A stretch of DNA of 64,000 bases from Roseomonas gilardii subsp. gilardii (lineage in GTDB: Bacteria > Pseudomonadota > Alphaproteobacteria > Acetobacterales > Acetobacteraceae). A program made the translations under genes and the position numbers. The notes under the pieces were generated by a model, which was not told the origin of the DNA, did no database searches, and was given only the letters and a program-made list of their open reading frames with translations. Positions 34,000-43,564 of this stretch are shown in pieces (the first letter of the stretch is position 1; each line of letters starts with the position of its first letter). The stretch covers positions 359,564-423,563 of the forward strand of contig NZ_CP095555.1 of the NCBI RefSeq assembly GCF_023078375.1, given 5' to 3'.

Positions 34000-35888
34000 T
34001 TTCCTCCCAGGAAGCCGATCGAGATCCAGGGCACGGCGGCGACGAGGATCGTGCCCAGCAGCAGCGCGCCCATGTAGGGCCAGATCTTCCGCATGCCCGC
34101 ATCCGGGCTGATCTTGCCGATGGCGCAGGCGGCGTAGTAGCCGACGCCGAAAGGCGGCGCGAAAAGGCCGAGGCCCATCGCCAGGATCACCACCATCGCA
34201 TAGTGCACCTCGTGGATGCCCATGCTCCGCGCGATGGGGAACAGCAGCGGCCCGAACAGCACGATGGCGGGAATGCCCTCCAGCACGCTGCCCAGGATCA
34301 TGAAGGCCAGGATCGACACCGCCATGAAGCCGATGGCACCCCCCGGCAGCGATCCCATGAGCTGCGCCAGATCGCGCGAGAAGCCGGACTGGGTCAGCGC
34401 CCAGGCCATGCAGCTCGCCGCGCCGATGATCAGCAGGATCGAGCCCGACAGCGCCGCCGTGTCCACCAGCATCGGATAAAGGCGCCGCCAGTCGAAGCGG
34501 CGATAGAGCAGCAGCCCGGCCAGCACGCCATAGGCGATGCCGATGGTGGAAACCTCGGTCGCCGTAGCGACGCCCTCCACCACCGCAGCGCGGATCAGGA
34601 AGGGCAGCGCCAGCGCCGGCAGCGCCACCAGCAACGCGCGGCCGACCACGCGCGCGCCGGCCTTGCGCACGCCGCTCATATCCTCGTGGCGCGCCCGCTT
34701 CCAGGCGATCAGGCCCAGGGCCAACGCCAGGACGAAGGCCGGCAGGAGCCCACCGGTGAAAAGGGCCGCGATGGAGATGCCGGTCACGGAGCCGATGGTG
34801 ATCAGCACGATCGAGGGCGGGATGGTCTCGCTCATCGCCCCGGAGGCCGCGAGCAGGGAGATCATCTCCCCCTCGTCGCAGCCGCGCCGCTTCATCTCGG
34901 GGAACAGCACGGGCGCCACCGCCGCCATGTCCGCCGCCTTGGCGCCGGAGATGCCGGAAACGAGGTACATGGCGGCGAGCAGCACATAGTTCAGCCCGCC
35001 CCGGACATGGCCGAGCAGCGAGGCGAGGAAGTTCACCATGGCCGCCGCCATGCCCGTCATCTCGATCAGCGCACCGAGGAAGACGAAGAGCGGCACGGCG
35101 AGCAGGATCAGCGTGCTCATCCCCTCATCCATCCGGCCCACCAGGACCAGCAGCGGCACGCTGGTGGTGGTGGCGAGATAGGCCAGCGTCGCCAGCCCGA
35201 AGGAGAAGGCGATCGGCACGCCCGACAGCACGCCGGCCATCAGCAGCACGACGAAGAACACCACGAGATTGCCGTGCCCCATGGCCTTCAGGGCGGGCGC
35301 GGTGAGCCACAGCGCCGCCGCCAGCACGGCCAGGACGGCGCAGACCAGCAGCAGGTCCCGCAGCCGGTGCTGCGCCAGGCGCAGCAGCGAGGTCGCCAGC
35401 ATCAGCGCCACGCCCACCGGCAGGGCGGCGGCGCGCACCATGTTCGACCACCCCAGGGCCGGGGTCTCGATGAACCACTCCTCCTCCGCATACTCCATGG
35501 CATGCGGCAGGAGCAGCAGCAGGAAAAGCGCGCCGGCGCCGACCGCCAGGGCCTGCATCGCCGCCTGGGTGGAAGGCGAGCGCTTCGAGATCAGCGCGGT
35601 CAGCCGCATGTGCTGGCCGCGTTGCAGGGCGATCACCGCCCCCAGCATGGCCAGCCAGAGGAAGAGGATGGAAGCCAGCTCATCCGACCAGATGATGGGC
35701 TGGTGGAAGACGAAGCGGGCCACCACCCCGGCGAGCAGGATGCAGATCTCCGCCAGCACGATCAGCGCGGCGGGCACGGCCACCAGATGGCACAGCAGAC
35801 GATCCGCCCGCCGCAGCAACCCGCCCACCGCCCCCGCCAGGGCAGGGGCGCCGGGATGGGCCAGGGGCGACTCCGCGATGGAACTCAT
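33996..35888 (-). CDS. TRAP transporter fused small and large permease (DctQ-DctM)
   Basis: 630 residues from ATG 35888. The N-terminal about 170 residues form the four-helix DctQ domain (RFVFHQPIIWSDELASILFLWLAMLGAV). The rest is the DctM large subunit with 12 or so helices, including LAVPLFVFLGALIEMTG, SGISGAKAADMAAVAPVL, SGAMSETIPPSIVLITIGSV and GLFAPPFGVGYY. The fusion is common in some TRAP families. With the upstream DctP it forms a Na+-driven importer of an organic acid. Its start overlaps the dctP-like stop by four bases. Confidence 0.92.
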   Translation of the reverse strand: MSSIAESPLAHPGAPALAGAVGGLLRRADRLLCHLVAVPAALIVLAEICILLAGVVARFVFHQPIIWSDELASILFLWLAMLGAVIALQRGQHMRLTALISKRSPSTQAAMQALAVGAGALFLLLLLPHAMEYAEEEWFIETPALGWSNMVRAAALPVGVALMLATSLLRLAQHRLRDLLLVCAVLAVLAAALWLTAPALKAMGHGNLVVFFVVLLMAGVLSGVPIAFSFGLATLAYLATTTSVPLLVLVGRMDEGMSTLILLAVPLFVFLGALIEMTGMAAAMVNFLASLLGHVRGGLNYVLLAAMYLVSGISGAKAADMAAVAPVLFPEMKRRGCDEGEMISLLAASGAMSETIPPSIVLITIGSVTGISIAALFTGGLLPAFVLALALGLIAWKRARHEDMSGVRKAGARVVGRALLVALPALALPFLIRAAVVEGVATATEVSTIGIAYGVLAGLLLYRRFDWRRLYPMLVDTAALSGSILLIIGAASCMAWALTQSGFSRDLAQLMGSLPGGAIGFMAVSILAFMILGSVLEGIPAIVLFGPLLFPIARSMGIHEVHYAMVVILAMGLGLFAPPFGVGYYAACAIGKISPDAGMRKIWPYMGALLLGTILVAAVPWISIGFLGGK

Positions 35889-36895
35889 GCCAGCCCCCCG
35901 ACCGCATCCTCCAGGGTCTTCCAGGCGGCGTCGCCGAACTTGCCCTTCCACTCGGCATAGAAGCCGGCCTTGCGCAGGGTGTCGCGGAAGGCCGCGGGAT
36001 CGGTGTCGTTGAACTGCAGCCCGGCGGTGGAAAGCTTCTCGCGCAGCTCGGCGTTCAGCTTCGCCACATCCTCGCGCTGCTCCTTCGCCGCCCGCGCGAA
36101 TTCACGCGAGGCCACGTCCTGCACATCCTTCGGCAGCCGCGAGAAGGCGCGCTGGTTGGCCAGCAGCCAGAACCCGTCCCACATATGGTTGGTGACGGAG
36201 CAGTATTTCTGCACCTCGTAGAGCTTGGCGGCCTCCACGATCGCGAGCGGGTTCTCCTGCCCATCCACGATCCTCGTCTGCAACGCCGAATAGACCTCGT
36301 TGAAGTTGATCGAGGCCGGCGCGGAATCGAAGGCCCGGAACATCGAGGTCCAGAGCGGGCTGACCGGCACGCGGATCTTCATGCCGCGCAGGTCGCCGGG
36401 ATCGCGGACCGGCTTGGTGCTGGTGGTGATCTGCCGGTAGCCGTTGTCGAAGATGTGCTCGAAGGCCATGATGTTGCGCTTCGCGATCTCGGCCCGGATG
36501 AGCTTGCCCAGATCGCCATCCATGGCGGCGAAGACCTGCTGGCTGTCCTTGAAGGCGAAGCCGACGCCGTTGATGGCGGCGACCGGCACCAGCGTGGACA
36601 GGATCAGCCCGGACAGCGTGAAGAATTCCAGCGCGCCGGAGCGCACCTGGCTCAGCATGTCGGTGTCGTTGCCGAGCTGGCTGTTGGGAAAGAGCTGGAT
36701 CTCCAGCCGCCCCCCGGTCGCGGCCTTGATCCGCTCCGCGGCCTCGGCGTTGCGGGTGTTCAGCGGATGCGTCGCCGGAAGGTTCGTCGCCAGCTTGTAG
36801 CTGAACTCCGCCGCATGGGAGGGGCGTGTCCGCAGGGCCACGAGCGGGAGGGCCGTGGCGCCGACGAGCAGGGAGCGGCGTGGGATGAATGTCAT
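35885..36895 (-). CDS. TRAP transporter solute-binding protein (DctP family)
   Basis: 336 residues. A Tat-like leader (PRRSLLVGATALPLVALRTRPSHA) ends near AAEF. DctP signatures are ATNLPATHPLNTRNAEAAERI, GRLEIQLFPNSQLGND, GMKIRVPVSPLWTSMF with the ligand-binding Arg, and ASINFNEVYSALQTRIVDGQEN. It captures an organic acid in the periplasm for the fused permease downstream. First gene of the operon, divergent from the IclR regulator with a palindrome in the 246-bp spacer. Confidence 0.92.
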   Translation of the reverse strand: MTFIPRRSLLVGATALPLVALRTRPSHAAEFSYKLATNLPATHPLNTRNAEAAERIKAATGGRLEIQLFPNSQLGNDTDMLSQVRSGALEFFTLSGLILSTLVPVAAINGVGFAFKDSQQVFAAMDGDLGKLIRAEIAKRNIMAFEHIFDNGYRQITTSTKPVRDPGDLRGMKIRVPVSPLWTSMFRAFDSAPASINFNEVYSALQTRIVDGQENPLAIVEAAKLYEVQKYCSVTNHMWDGFWLLANQRAFSRLPKDVQDVASREFARAAKEQREDVAKLNAELREKLSTAGLQFNDTDPAAFRDTLRKAGFYAEWKGKFGDAAWKTLEDAVGGLA

Positions 36896-37043
36896 TGGAA
36901 CGGTTTCCCCATAACAACGTGGTCACGACGGGGTCTTTCTGCCCCATGGTCCAGCAACTTCGTGTCCGTGCCTCGCGAGGTCCGGGAAGAAAGTTGCTCC
37001 GGTTCCGGAATATGGACCTCGAAAAGAGCGCCATGATTTTGCT

Positions 37044-37072
37044 TTGACGGACTTGTCTATAAGACATAGTTT
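37044..37072 (+). promoter_or_regulatory. Palindrome and promoter elements between dctP-like and iclR-like genes
   Basis: TGTCT-ATA-AGACA (37054-37066) is a perfect 13-bp inverted repeat immediately downstream of TTGACG (37044-37049), a plausible -35 for rightward transcription. A palindrome at this position in a divergent spacer would suit an IclR dimer controlling the TRAP operon, its own gene, or both. The surrounding 60 bp are A+T-rich compared with the genes. Confidence 0.55.
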
Positions 37073-37141
37073 TTCAGACGGGAAGCAGCGAATTTCCAAG
37101 AGAAGTCAAGGTCCACATGTTGGAATATTTTGCGTTGCACC

Positions 37142-37996
37142 ATGTCTGAGCGTGCTCAACTGTCCGGCACGCAGAGCCTGGAACGGGCCATCGGGCTGCT
37201 GCGCCTCGTGGCCGGGCATGGCGGCCGGGGCGCGCGGCTGATCGACCTCACCCAGCATTCCCGCCTCAGCAAGCCCACGGTGCACCGCCTGCTGCGCGGC
37301 CTGGAGCGGCAGGGGCTGGTGGAACAGGACCGCCTCAGCGAACGCTACCATCTCGGGCCGGAGGCCTTCGTCATCGGCTCCCTGGCGGCGGACCGCTATG
37401 GCGTCCACCGTGCCGCCCTGCCCTCCCTCGTCCGCCTGGCGCAGGCGAGCGAGGACACCGCCTTCCTGTCCGTGCGGCGCGGCTGGCACGTGGTCTGCCT
37501 GCACCGGGAGGAAGGCCCCTTCCCCATCCGCTCCCATGTGCTGCAGGCGGGCGACCGGCATCCGCTGGGCGTCGGCGCCGGCAGCCTGGCGATCCTCGCC
37601 ACCCTGCCCGATGACGAGGTCGAGGAGATGATCGCCGCCTGCGCCGCGGAGTTCGCCGAGGAGCGCTACCGCAGCTTCACGCCGGACATCCTGCGCGCCT
37701 CCGTGGCCCGCACCCGCGCCGAGGGCTTCGCCTTCAACCCGGGCCATCTCACCGCCGGAAGCTGGGGCGTCGGCGTGGCGATCCTGGACCGGCAGGGACG
37801 CTGCGAAGGAGCCCTGTCCATTGCCGCGATCGACAGCCGCCTGGGCGATGCCCGGCGCCCGCAGATCGCGGCCCTTCTCGCCGCCGAGGCCAGACGGGTC
37901 AGCGACCTGCTCGCCCGCCCCAGCGGCGCCACGAACATCTCCGCCGCGCTGCGCCGCCCGGCGGCCCAAACCATGAGGAAACCGAACCATGACTGA
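37142..37996 (+). CDS. IclR family transcriptional regulator
   Basis: 284 residues from ATG 37142. The N-terminal helix-turn-helix is TQSLERAIGLLRLVA followed by LSKPTVHRLLRGLERQGLVEQD; the effector domain carries GSLAADRYGVHRAALPSL, LHREEGPFPIRSHV and HPLGVGAGSLAILA, the IclR ligand-pocket region. Its end overlaps the thiolase start by 8 bp, so it is co-transcribed with the catabolic genes and divergent from the TRAP operon. It probably controls both in response to an aromatic or aliphatic acid. Confidence 0.9.
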   Translation: MSERAQLSGTQSLERAIGLLRLVAGHGGRGARLIDLTQHSRLSKPTVHRLLRGLERQGLVEQDRLSERYHLGPEAFVIGSLAADRYGVHRAALPSLVRLAQASEDTAFLSVRRGWHVVCLHREEGPFPIRSHVLQAGDRHPLGVGAGSLAILATLPDDEVEEMIAACAAEFAEERYRSFTPDILRASVARTRAEGFAFNPGHLTAGSWGVGVAILDRQGRCEGALSIAAIDSRLGDARRPQIAALLAAEARRVSDLLARPSGATNISAALRRPAAQTMRKPNHD

Positions 37997-39158
37997 AGCC
38001 TGCATCGTCGGCTGGGCGCATTCCCCCTTCGGCAAGCTGGAGGACCCGGATGCCGAAAGCCTGATCGCGCGCGTGGCGGGCGCGGCCATCGCCGACGCCG
38101 GCATCGCACCGGGCGAGGTGGACGCGGTCTTCGTCGGGCAGTTCAACAACGGCTTCAGCCGGCAGGACTTCCCGGCTTCGCTGCCGATGCAGAGTGTGCC
38201 GGAGCTCCGCTTCAAGCCGGCGACGCGCTGCGAGAACGCCTGCGCCTCCGGCTCCGCGGCGATCTACGCGGCGCGCGACTTCATCGCCGCCGGCCGCGGC
38301 CGCCTGGCACTGGTGATCGGGGTGGAGAAGATGACCGCCACACCGGGACCGCAGGTGGGCGACAACCTGCTCGGCGCCTCCTACCGGCGGGAGGAAGGCG
38401 ACATCCCCGGCGGCTTCGCCGGCGTCTTCGGCCGCATCGCCGAGAACTACTTCCAGCGCTTCGGCGACCAGACGGACGCCCTGGCCGCGATCGCCGCCAA
38501 GAACCACCGCAACGGCGTGGACAATCCCTATGCGCAGATGCGGCGCGACCTGGGCTTCGAGTTCTGCCGCACGGCCTCGGAGAAGAACCCCTATGTCGCC
38601 GGGCCGCTGAAGCGCACGGACTGCTCCCTGGTCAGCGACGGCGCGGCGGCGCTGATCCTGGCCGATGAGGAAACCGCCTGCGCCATGGAGCACGCCGTGC
38701 GCTTCCGCGCGGCGGTGCAGGTGAACGACTACCTGCCGCTGTCGCGCCGCGATCCGACACGCTTCGAGGCCGGCGCCCAGGCCTGGCAACGCGCCTTCGC
38801 CGATGCGGGGATCGGCTTGAACGACCTCTCCTTCGTCGAGACGCATGACTGCTTCACCATCGCGGAGCTGATCGAATACGAGGCCATGGGGCTGGCGCCG
38901 CATGGCCAGGGCGCCCGCGTGGCGCTGGATGGCATCACCGCCCCGGATGGGCGGCTGCCGGTGAACCGTTCCGGCGGGCTGAAATCGAAAGGCCATCCGG
39001 TGGGCGCCACCGGCGTCTCGATGCATGTGATGGCGGCGATGCAACTCACGGGACGGGCGGGCGACATGCAGCTTCCCCGTGCCGACCGGGGCGCCGTCTT
39101 CAACATGGGCGGCGCGGCCGTTGCCAATTACGTCTCCATCCTGGAGCGCCTGTCGTGA
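37989..39158 (+). CDS. Thiolase family protein (SCP2/acetyl-CoA acetyltransferase-like)
   Basis: 389 residues. The acyl-accepting Cys is in RCENACASGSAAIYAARD, and the C-terminal active region is GGLKSKGHPVGATGVSMH. An ETHDCFTIAELIEYEAMGLAP segment matches the SCP2-thiolase branch rather than biosynthetic thiolases. The canonical second Cys near the C-terminus (CxG) is not seen; NMGGAAVANY stands in that place, as in SCP2-type relatives. It could cleave a 3-ketoacyl-CoA or form one. Starts inside the iclR-like end and its stop overlaps the CoA ligase GTG. Confidence 0.88.
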   Translation: MTEACIVGWAHSPFGKLEDPDAESLIARVAGAAIADAGIAPGEVDAVFVGQFNNGFSRQDFPASLPMQSVPELRFKPATRCENACASGSAAIYAARDFIAAGRGRLALVIGVEKMTATPGPQVGDNLLGASYRREEGDIPGGFAGVFGRIAENYFQRFGDQTDALAAIAAKNHRNGVDNPYAQMRRDLGFEFCRTASEKNPYVAGPLKRTDCSLVSDGAAALILADEETACAMEHAVRFRAAVQVNDYLPLSRRDPTRFEAGAQAWQRAFADAGIGLNDLSFVETHDCFTIAELIEYEAMGLAPHGQGARVALDGITAPDGRLPVNRSGGLKSKGHPVGATGVSMHVMAAMQLTGRAGDMQLPRADRGAVFNMGGAAVANYVSILERLS

Positions 39159-40783
39159 GCGGCCTCGCCCCCCTCGGCGGCGTCGTGCCGGCCACGAAGC
39201 GCGTGATGAACCTGTCGCACTTCCTGCGGCAGGCCGCCCGGCGCCACGCGGACGAAACGGGCTTCGTCTGGGGCACGCGGCAATGGAGCTGGGCGGAGAT
39301 GGACCGGCGCGTGGACGCCATGGCCCATGCCCTGGCGGCGCGCGGAATCCGCAAGGGCGACCGCGTGCTGGTGCAGTCCCGCAACTGCAACCAGCTCTTC
39401 GAGAGCATGTTCGCCTGCTTCCGGCTCGGCGCCGTCTGGGTGCCGACCAACTTCCGCCAGACGCCCGCCGAGGTCGCCTATCTGGCGGAATCCAGCGGCG
39501 CCTCGGCCATGCTCTGCGGCGCGGAGTTCCCGGACCATGCCGCCGCGGTGCGCGGGGCGGCGCCGGATCTCCGCCTGACCGTCTCCATCGGCGGAAACGG
39601 GGTGGGCGAGGATTACGACGCCCTGGTGGAGCAGCATCTCGGCACCCCCTTCCCGCCCGCCGATGTCGAGCATGACGATCCCTGCTGGTTCTTCTACACC
39701 TCCGGCACCACGGGACGGCCCAAGGCCGCCGTGCTCACCCATGGCCAGATGGGTTTCGTCGCCACGAACCACCTCTGCGACCTGATGCCGGGAATGAGTC
39801 CGGCGGATGCCTCCCTGGTGGTCGCGCCCCTGTCGCATGGCGCGGGCATCCACCAGCTCGCCCAGGTCGCCAGGGCGGTGAAGACCATCCTGCCGGCGGG
39901 CGACCGCCTCGACCCGGACGAGGTCTGGGGATTGGTGGAGCGCTGGCATGTCAGCAACATGTTCACGGTGCCGACCATCGTGAAACTGCTGACGGAGCAT
40001 CCGGCCGTGGATGCCCACGATCATTCCTCGTTGCGCTACGTCATCTATGCGGGCGCGCCCATGTACCGCGAGGACCAGAAGCACGCCCTGCGCAAGCTCG
40101 GCAAGGTCCTGGTCCAGTATTTCGGGCTGGGCGAGGTCACGGGCAACATCACCGTCCTGCCGCCTGCTCTGCATGAGGCGGAAGATGGCCCCGGAGTCCG
40201 CATCGGCACCTGCGGCTACGAGCGCACCGCCATGCAGGTCTCCATCCAGGACGAGTCCGGCCGCGAACTGCCGCCCGGCGAGACGGGCGAGGTCTGCGTC
40301 TGTGGCCTGGCGGTCTTCGCGGGCTACTACAACAACCCGGAGGCCAATGCGAAAGCCTTCCGCAATGGCTGGTTCCGCACCGGCGACCTCGGCCATCAGG
40401 ACAGCGAGGGCTTCCTCTACATCACCGGCCGTGCCTCGGACATGTACATCTCCGGTGGTTCCAACGTCTATCCGCGGGAGGTGGAGGAGAAGCTCCTGAC
40501 TCACCCCGCCCTGGCGGAGGTCGCGGTGCTGGGCATGCCGGACCGTGTCTGGGGCGAGGTCGGCATCGCCGTGGCCGTGCCCCATCCGGGCATGTCGCTG
40601 AACGAGGCGGAACTGCTCGCCTGGATGGAAGGGAGGATCGCCCGGTACAAGCTGCCGAAGCGGGTCTTCTTCTGGGAGGAACTGCCGAAATCCGCCTATG
40701 GCAAGATCACCAAGAAACTCGTGCGGGAGGAATTGCAGGCCCGCGGCTGCCTGGCGCAACCCGAACAGCCGGTCTCGGCCTGA
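39155..40783 (+). CDS. Acyl-CoA synthetase (ANL family)
   Basis: 542 residues from GTG 39155, overlapping the thiolase stop. ANL motifs are FFYTSGTTGRPKAAVLTHG, QYFGLGEVTGN, GWFRTGDLGHQD, GRASDMYISGGSNVYPREVE and the A10 lysine in KSAYGKITKKLV. It activates a carboxylic acid, probably the one imported by the TRAP system, for cleavage by the adjacent thiolase. The substrate cannot be read from the sequence. LGEVTGN replaces the more common GMTE motif, as in several medium-chain and aryl acid ligases. Confidence 0.9.
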   Translation: MSGLAPLGGVVPATKRVMNLSHFLRQAARRHADETGFVWGTRQWSWAEMDRRVDAMAHALAARGIRKGDRVLVQSRNCNQLFESMFACFRLGAVWVPTNFRQTPAEVAYLAESSGASAMLCGAEFPDHAAAVRGAAPDLRLTVSIGGNGVGEDYDALVEQHLGTPFPPADVEHDDPCWFFYTSGTTGRPKAAVLTHGQMGFVATNHLCDLMPGMSPADASLVVAPLSHGAGIHQLAQVARAVKTILPAGDRLDPDEVWGLVERWHVSNMFTVPTIVKLLTEHPAVDAHDHSSLRYVIYAGAPMYREDQKHALRKLGKVLVQYFGLGEVTGNITVLPPALHEAEDGPGVRIGTCGYERTAMQVSIQDESGRELPPGETGEVCVCGLAVFAGYYNNPEANAKAFRNGWFRTGDLGHQDSEGFLYITGRASDMYISGGSNVYPREVEEKLLTHPALAEVAVLGMPDRVWGEVGIAVAVPHPGMSLNEAELLAWMEGRIARYKLPKRVFFWEELPKSAYGKITKKLVREELQARGCLAQPEQPVSA

Positions 40784-40832
40784 TGCCGCGCCTCGTCCTC
40801 AGGCAAGACTGACTCCGGGAAGGAAACCGATC

Positions 40833-41388
40833 ATGGGATATTCCGTCACGGCGCATGTCCCCAGGCCCAGGCTGCTGCATCACCGGGGCATCTTCAACCC
40901 GGTGCGCATCCAGAGCCTGCACGGCCATGCCGCGCGCCATATCCGGCTCGCGCTGCAAGCCGGGGCTGAGCCTCTTCGATGCGCTGGTCCGCCCGCTGGC
41001 GGAGGCCGGCATCACCAGCGCCTCCACCACCATCCTGGGGGGCTATTTCGAGAGCCTGCAATATTGCGTGGCCCCGCCCGATCCGTCCGGGCAGGCGCTG
41101 ATCGCCTACAGCGCGCCCATCGATGCGGGGGCGGCCTATATGGTCTTCGGCAATGCCACGCTGGGCCGGAGCCTTCAGGACAGGCCGCTCGTGCATTGCC
41201 ATGCGACGATCCGCACCGCCTCGGGCGCGGTCAAGGGCGGGCATGTGGTCACGGAAGCCTGCATCGTCGGCCCTGTCCCGATCCCGGTCCTGGTGACCTC
41301 CCTCGACGAGTTCGAGCTGCGGCAGGCCCATGATCCGGAAACCAACATCCCGCTTCTGCAACCGCACAGGATTCCCCGGAATGTCTGA
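40833..41388 (+). CDS. PPC/DUF296-like protein, frame broken at 40962-40965
   Basis: About 184 residues when repaired. The first frame gives MGYSVTAHVPRPRLLHHRG to LALQAG; one extra G in the G4 run at 40962-40965 then shifts to the frame reading LSLFDALVRPLAEAGITSAS, LVHCHATIRTASGAVKGGH and ending HRIPRNV. The HCHATI and GGH segments with histidines resemble the PPC (DUF296) barrel, whose bacterial members are trimers of unknown function, some binding metal. It overlaps the start of a second PPC-type gene, making a tandem pair behind the CoA ligase. Confidence 0.65.
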
Positions 41389-41773
41389 TGCCATCACTGT
41401 CGAGAACGGCCAGATGGGGCGCGTCGCCTATGCGCGGATCGCGCCGAACGAGGATCTGGTCCTCGGTGTCGAGAAGCTGTGCCTGGCGGAAGGCTTCCGC
41501 AATGCCTTCGTGCGCGGGGCGCTGGGCAGCCTCAACGATGCCTGCCTGGGCACGCTCGACGGGCGCTACATCCATGTCCAGGGGCCGGCCGTGGAGGTCG
41601 TGAGCATCGCGGGCGAGGTCCGCTCCGGCCAGGACGGCGCCACGCGCGCCGCCCTGACCGGGGTGGTGGCGGACACGGAAGGGAACGTCTTCGGCGGCCC
41701 CTTCGTGCCCGGATCGAATCCCGTCTGCATGACCTTCGAGGTCACGCTGGAGGAATGGCTGCCCGCGCCGTGA
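41381..41773 (+). CDS. PPC/DUF296 domain protein
   Basis: 130 residues, a single PPC domain: RIAPNEDLVLGVEKLCLAEG, NAFVRGALGSLNDACLG, VEVVSIAGEVRSGQDG and GGPFVPGSNPVCMTFEVTLEEW. Bacterial PPC proteins form trimers of a mixed beta-sheet barrel; a biochemical role is not established. Its ATG overlaps the preceding PPC-like gene, so the two could form a heteromer. Membership of a CoA-ligase/thiolase operon hints at a metabolic function. Convergent with the alpha/beta hydrolase gene, 3 bp away. Confidence 0.8.
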   Translation: MSDAITVENGQMGRVAYARIAPNEDLVLGVEKLCLAEGFRNAFVRGALGSLNDACLGTLDGRYIHVQGPAVEVVSIAGEVRSGQDGATRAALTGVVADTEGNVFGGPFVPGSNPVCMTFEVTLEEWLPAP

Positions 41774-41776
41774 CCG

Positions 41777-43410
41777 TCACTCCGCCGGGCGCGTCGTGCT
41801 TTCCCAATAGGGCGGGCTGGAGGCGACGAGGGCCTTGAGATCCGCCGGGGCCTTCGCGCCCTGGACGGCGGGCCGCCCCAGCACGGCCGCCGTCGCGAAG
41901 GCGACCATGCGTTCGCCGGCCAGCCGCATGTTCTCCGGCGCCTGGGTGTTCAGCGGATGCGGGCCGCGGAAGACGAAAATCTCCTTCGGCTCCCGCGCGC
42001 GCCGATAGGCATCGAGCGAACCCTCCAGCCCCTCCACATAATCCCAGATGCCCTTCGCGATCAGCAGGCCGGGCCATTGGGCGATGCCGGCGAAGACCTC
42101 CGAGTCCGGGTAGTAGGTGGTGTTGCGCTCGATCCGCAGGGCGGCCTCGACCATGTCATGCCCCGCCATGCGATAGCCGAGGCCGCCCGAATTGGGGCCG
42201 TAGAGGATGGCGCCACGGATATTGCTCCAGCCCAGCGGCGGCTTGCAGGGCTGGTCGGGCTGGTCGCGGTCGCAGTCGGCCACGAAGTTGCGGTGCATGG
42301 CCCAGGCCGTGGCATAGGAGCCGCGCGAATAGCCACCCAGCACCACCGGGATCTCCCGCGCCTTCATCCCGGCCATGAGCCTGCCGCCGGCGGCGGGGCC
42401 GGACAGGATCTCGCCCTGTGGCGTCAGGATGCGCAGGCCCTTGCCGCTTTCCATCTGCTCCAGCTCGCGTACCATGTCGCGGCCCTGCTCGGCGGTGTTG
42501 AAGCCGTTGACGCCGCCCGAGATGCCGTTGCCGCGCCGGTCCGTGATCAGGACATCGAATCCCGCCTCGTTCAGCGCCCAGACAAAGCCACGCCAGTGCC
42601 GCATGCCCGGCTGCTCGCCCTCCCCCTCGCCGAGGCATCGACGACATAGCGGCCCTCCGCATCCCGGGCCACGCCGGTCGCCCGGGGGTCGTCGGTGGCG
42701 GTCAGTTCGCTGCCACCGCCATTGTTCATGATGACCAGAGCCCGGCGCCGCGCGCCCGCCCCATCCTCGATCCCTTGCCCCTCCAGATACCAGCCGCGCA
42801 GCCGGATGGGGTCCCGCAGCCCGAGATGCAGGCGCTCGTAGCTGTCGCGCGGCACCGTGAACTCGACCGTGTGGGTGCGCGCCTCGGCGCCGGCGATCGG
42901 CTCGGCGAAAGGCTCCCGCGCGAAGAAGACCGGGCGGCGGATGGCGCGCAGGTCCACCTCGCCATCCTGGTCGATGCGGCCCACGGGATCGACGCTGCCG
43001 GTGCGGCGCGGTTCGAAACTGGTGAAGCCCTCGGCAGCCTTGCGCGCCGGCCCGGCGCAGGCGGGATTCTCGCGGCACTGCGCCCAGCGCTGCCGGATGC
43101 GCGCATCGGTGAATTCCCGTGCGTAGAAATCGTTCGGGCCATACCCCGGCGGCACGAGCTGGTTCGTGGGCATGAAGGGCAGGCACTGCTCGCGCCCCCC
43201 AGCGGCGATCCGGTAGCCGGGCAGGTCGGCATTGCGGTCGAAATTCACATGCGTGCTGCAATCGGACGGCACCGTGCCCTGGTTCACCGGCAATGGGTTG
43301 GCCGGCGGCGGATTCGCCGGCTGCGCCACCTGCGCCAAGCCGGGCTGCACAATGCCCAGTGCCAGCGCGAGGCCAGCCATGCCGAGGGTCGGTCGCACCA
43401 CATCCTCCAT
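41777..43410 (-). CDS. Secreted large alpha/beta hydrolase-like protein, frame broken near 42615-42640
   Basis: About 544 residues when repaired. Signal peptide MEDVVRPTLGMAGLALALG to about GLAQ, a Pro-rich linker, then a 230-residue N-terminal region containing NGGGSELTATDDPRATGVARD. The C-terminal hydrolase part has FDVLITDRRGNGISGGVNGFN and nucleophile elbow GGYSRGSYATA (GxSxG), with FRGPHPLN late. The N-terminal frame (from 43410) and C-terminal frame (to 41777) join at VVDASARG/GEQPGMRHW; one missing C on the plus strand around 42629-42631 repairs it. Resembles oligomer or polyester hydrolases in scale, but the substrate is unknown. Divergent from the ThDP enzyme. Confidence 0.75.
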
Positions 43411-43564
43411 GACAGCCGCTTTCTGACGCGCGGCCCAGGCTGGCAGGCTAGCGGCTGGAGGCGCGGCTGTGGAGGGCCTCGCCCGCGAGGGCCGGGGCCT
43501 TGCGGCCCTTGCCAGGCACGCGCAGTCTGCGCGCCCGAGACTGTCACGGGAGAGACGAACCGCC

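Noticed and set aside
43411-43564. Hairpin-rich gap between the hydrolase and ThDP genes as an operator
   Set aside because: Several G/C stems (for example CCTCG-CCCG-CGAGG) can be drawn, but all are short and of the kind expected by chance at this base composition.
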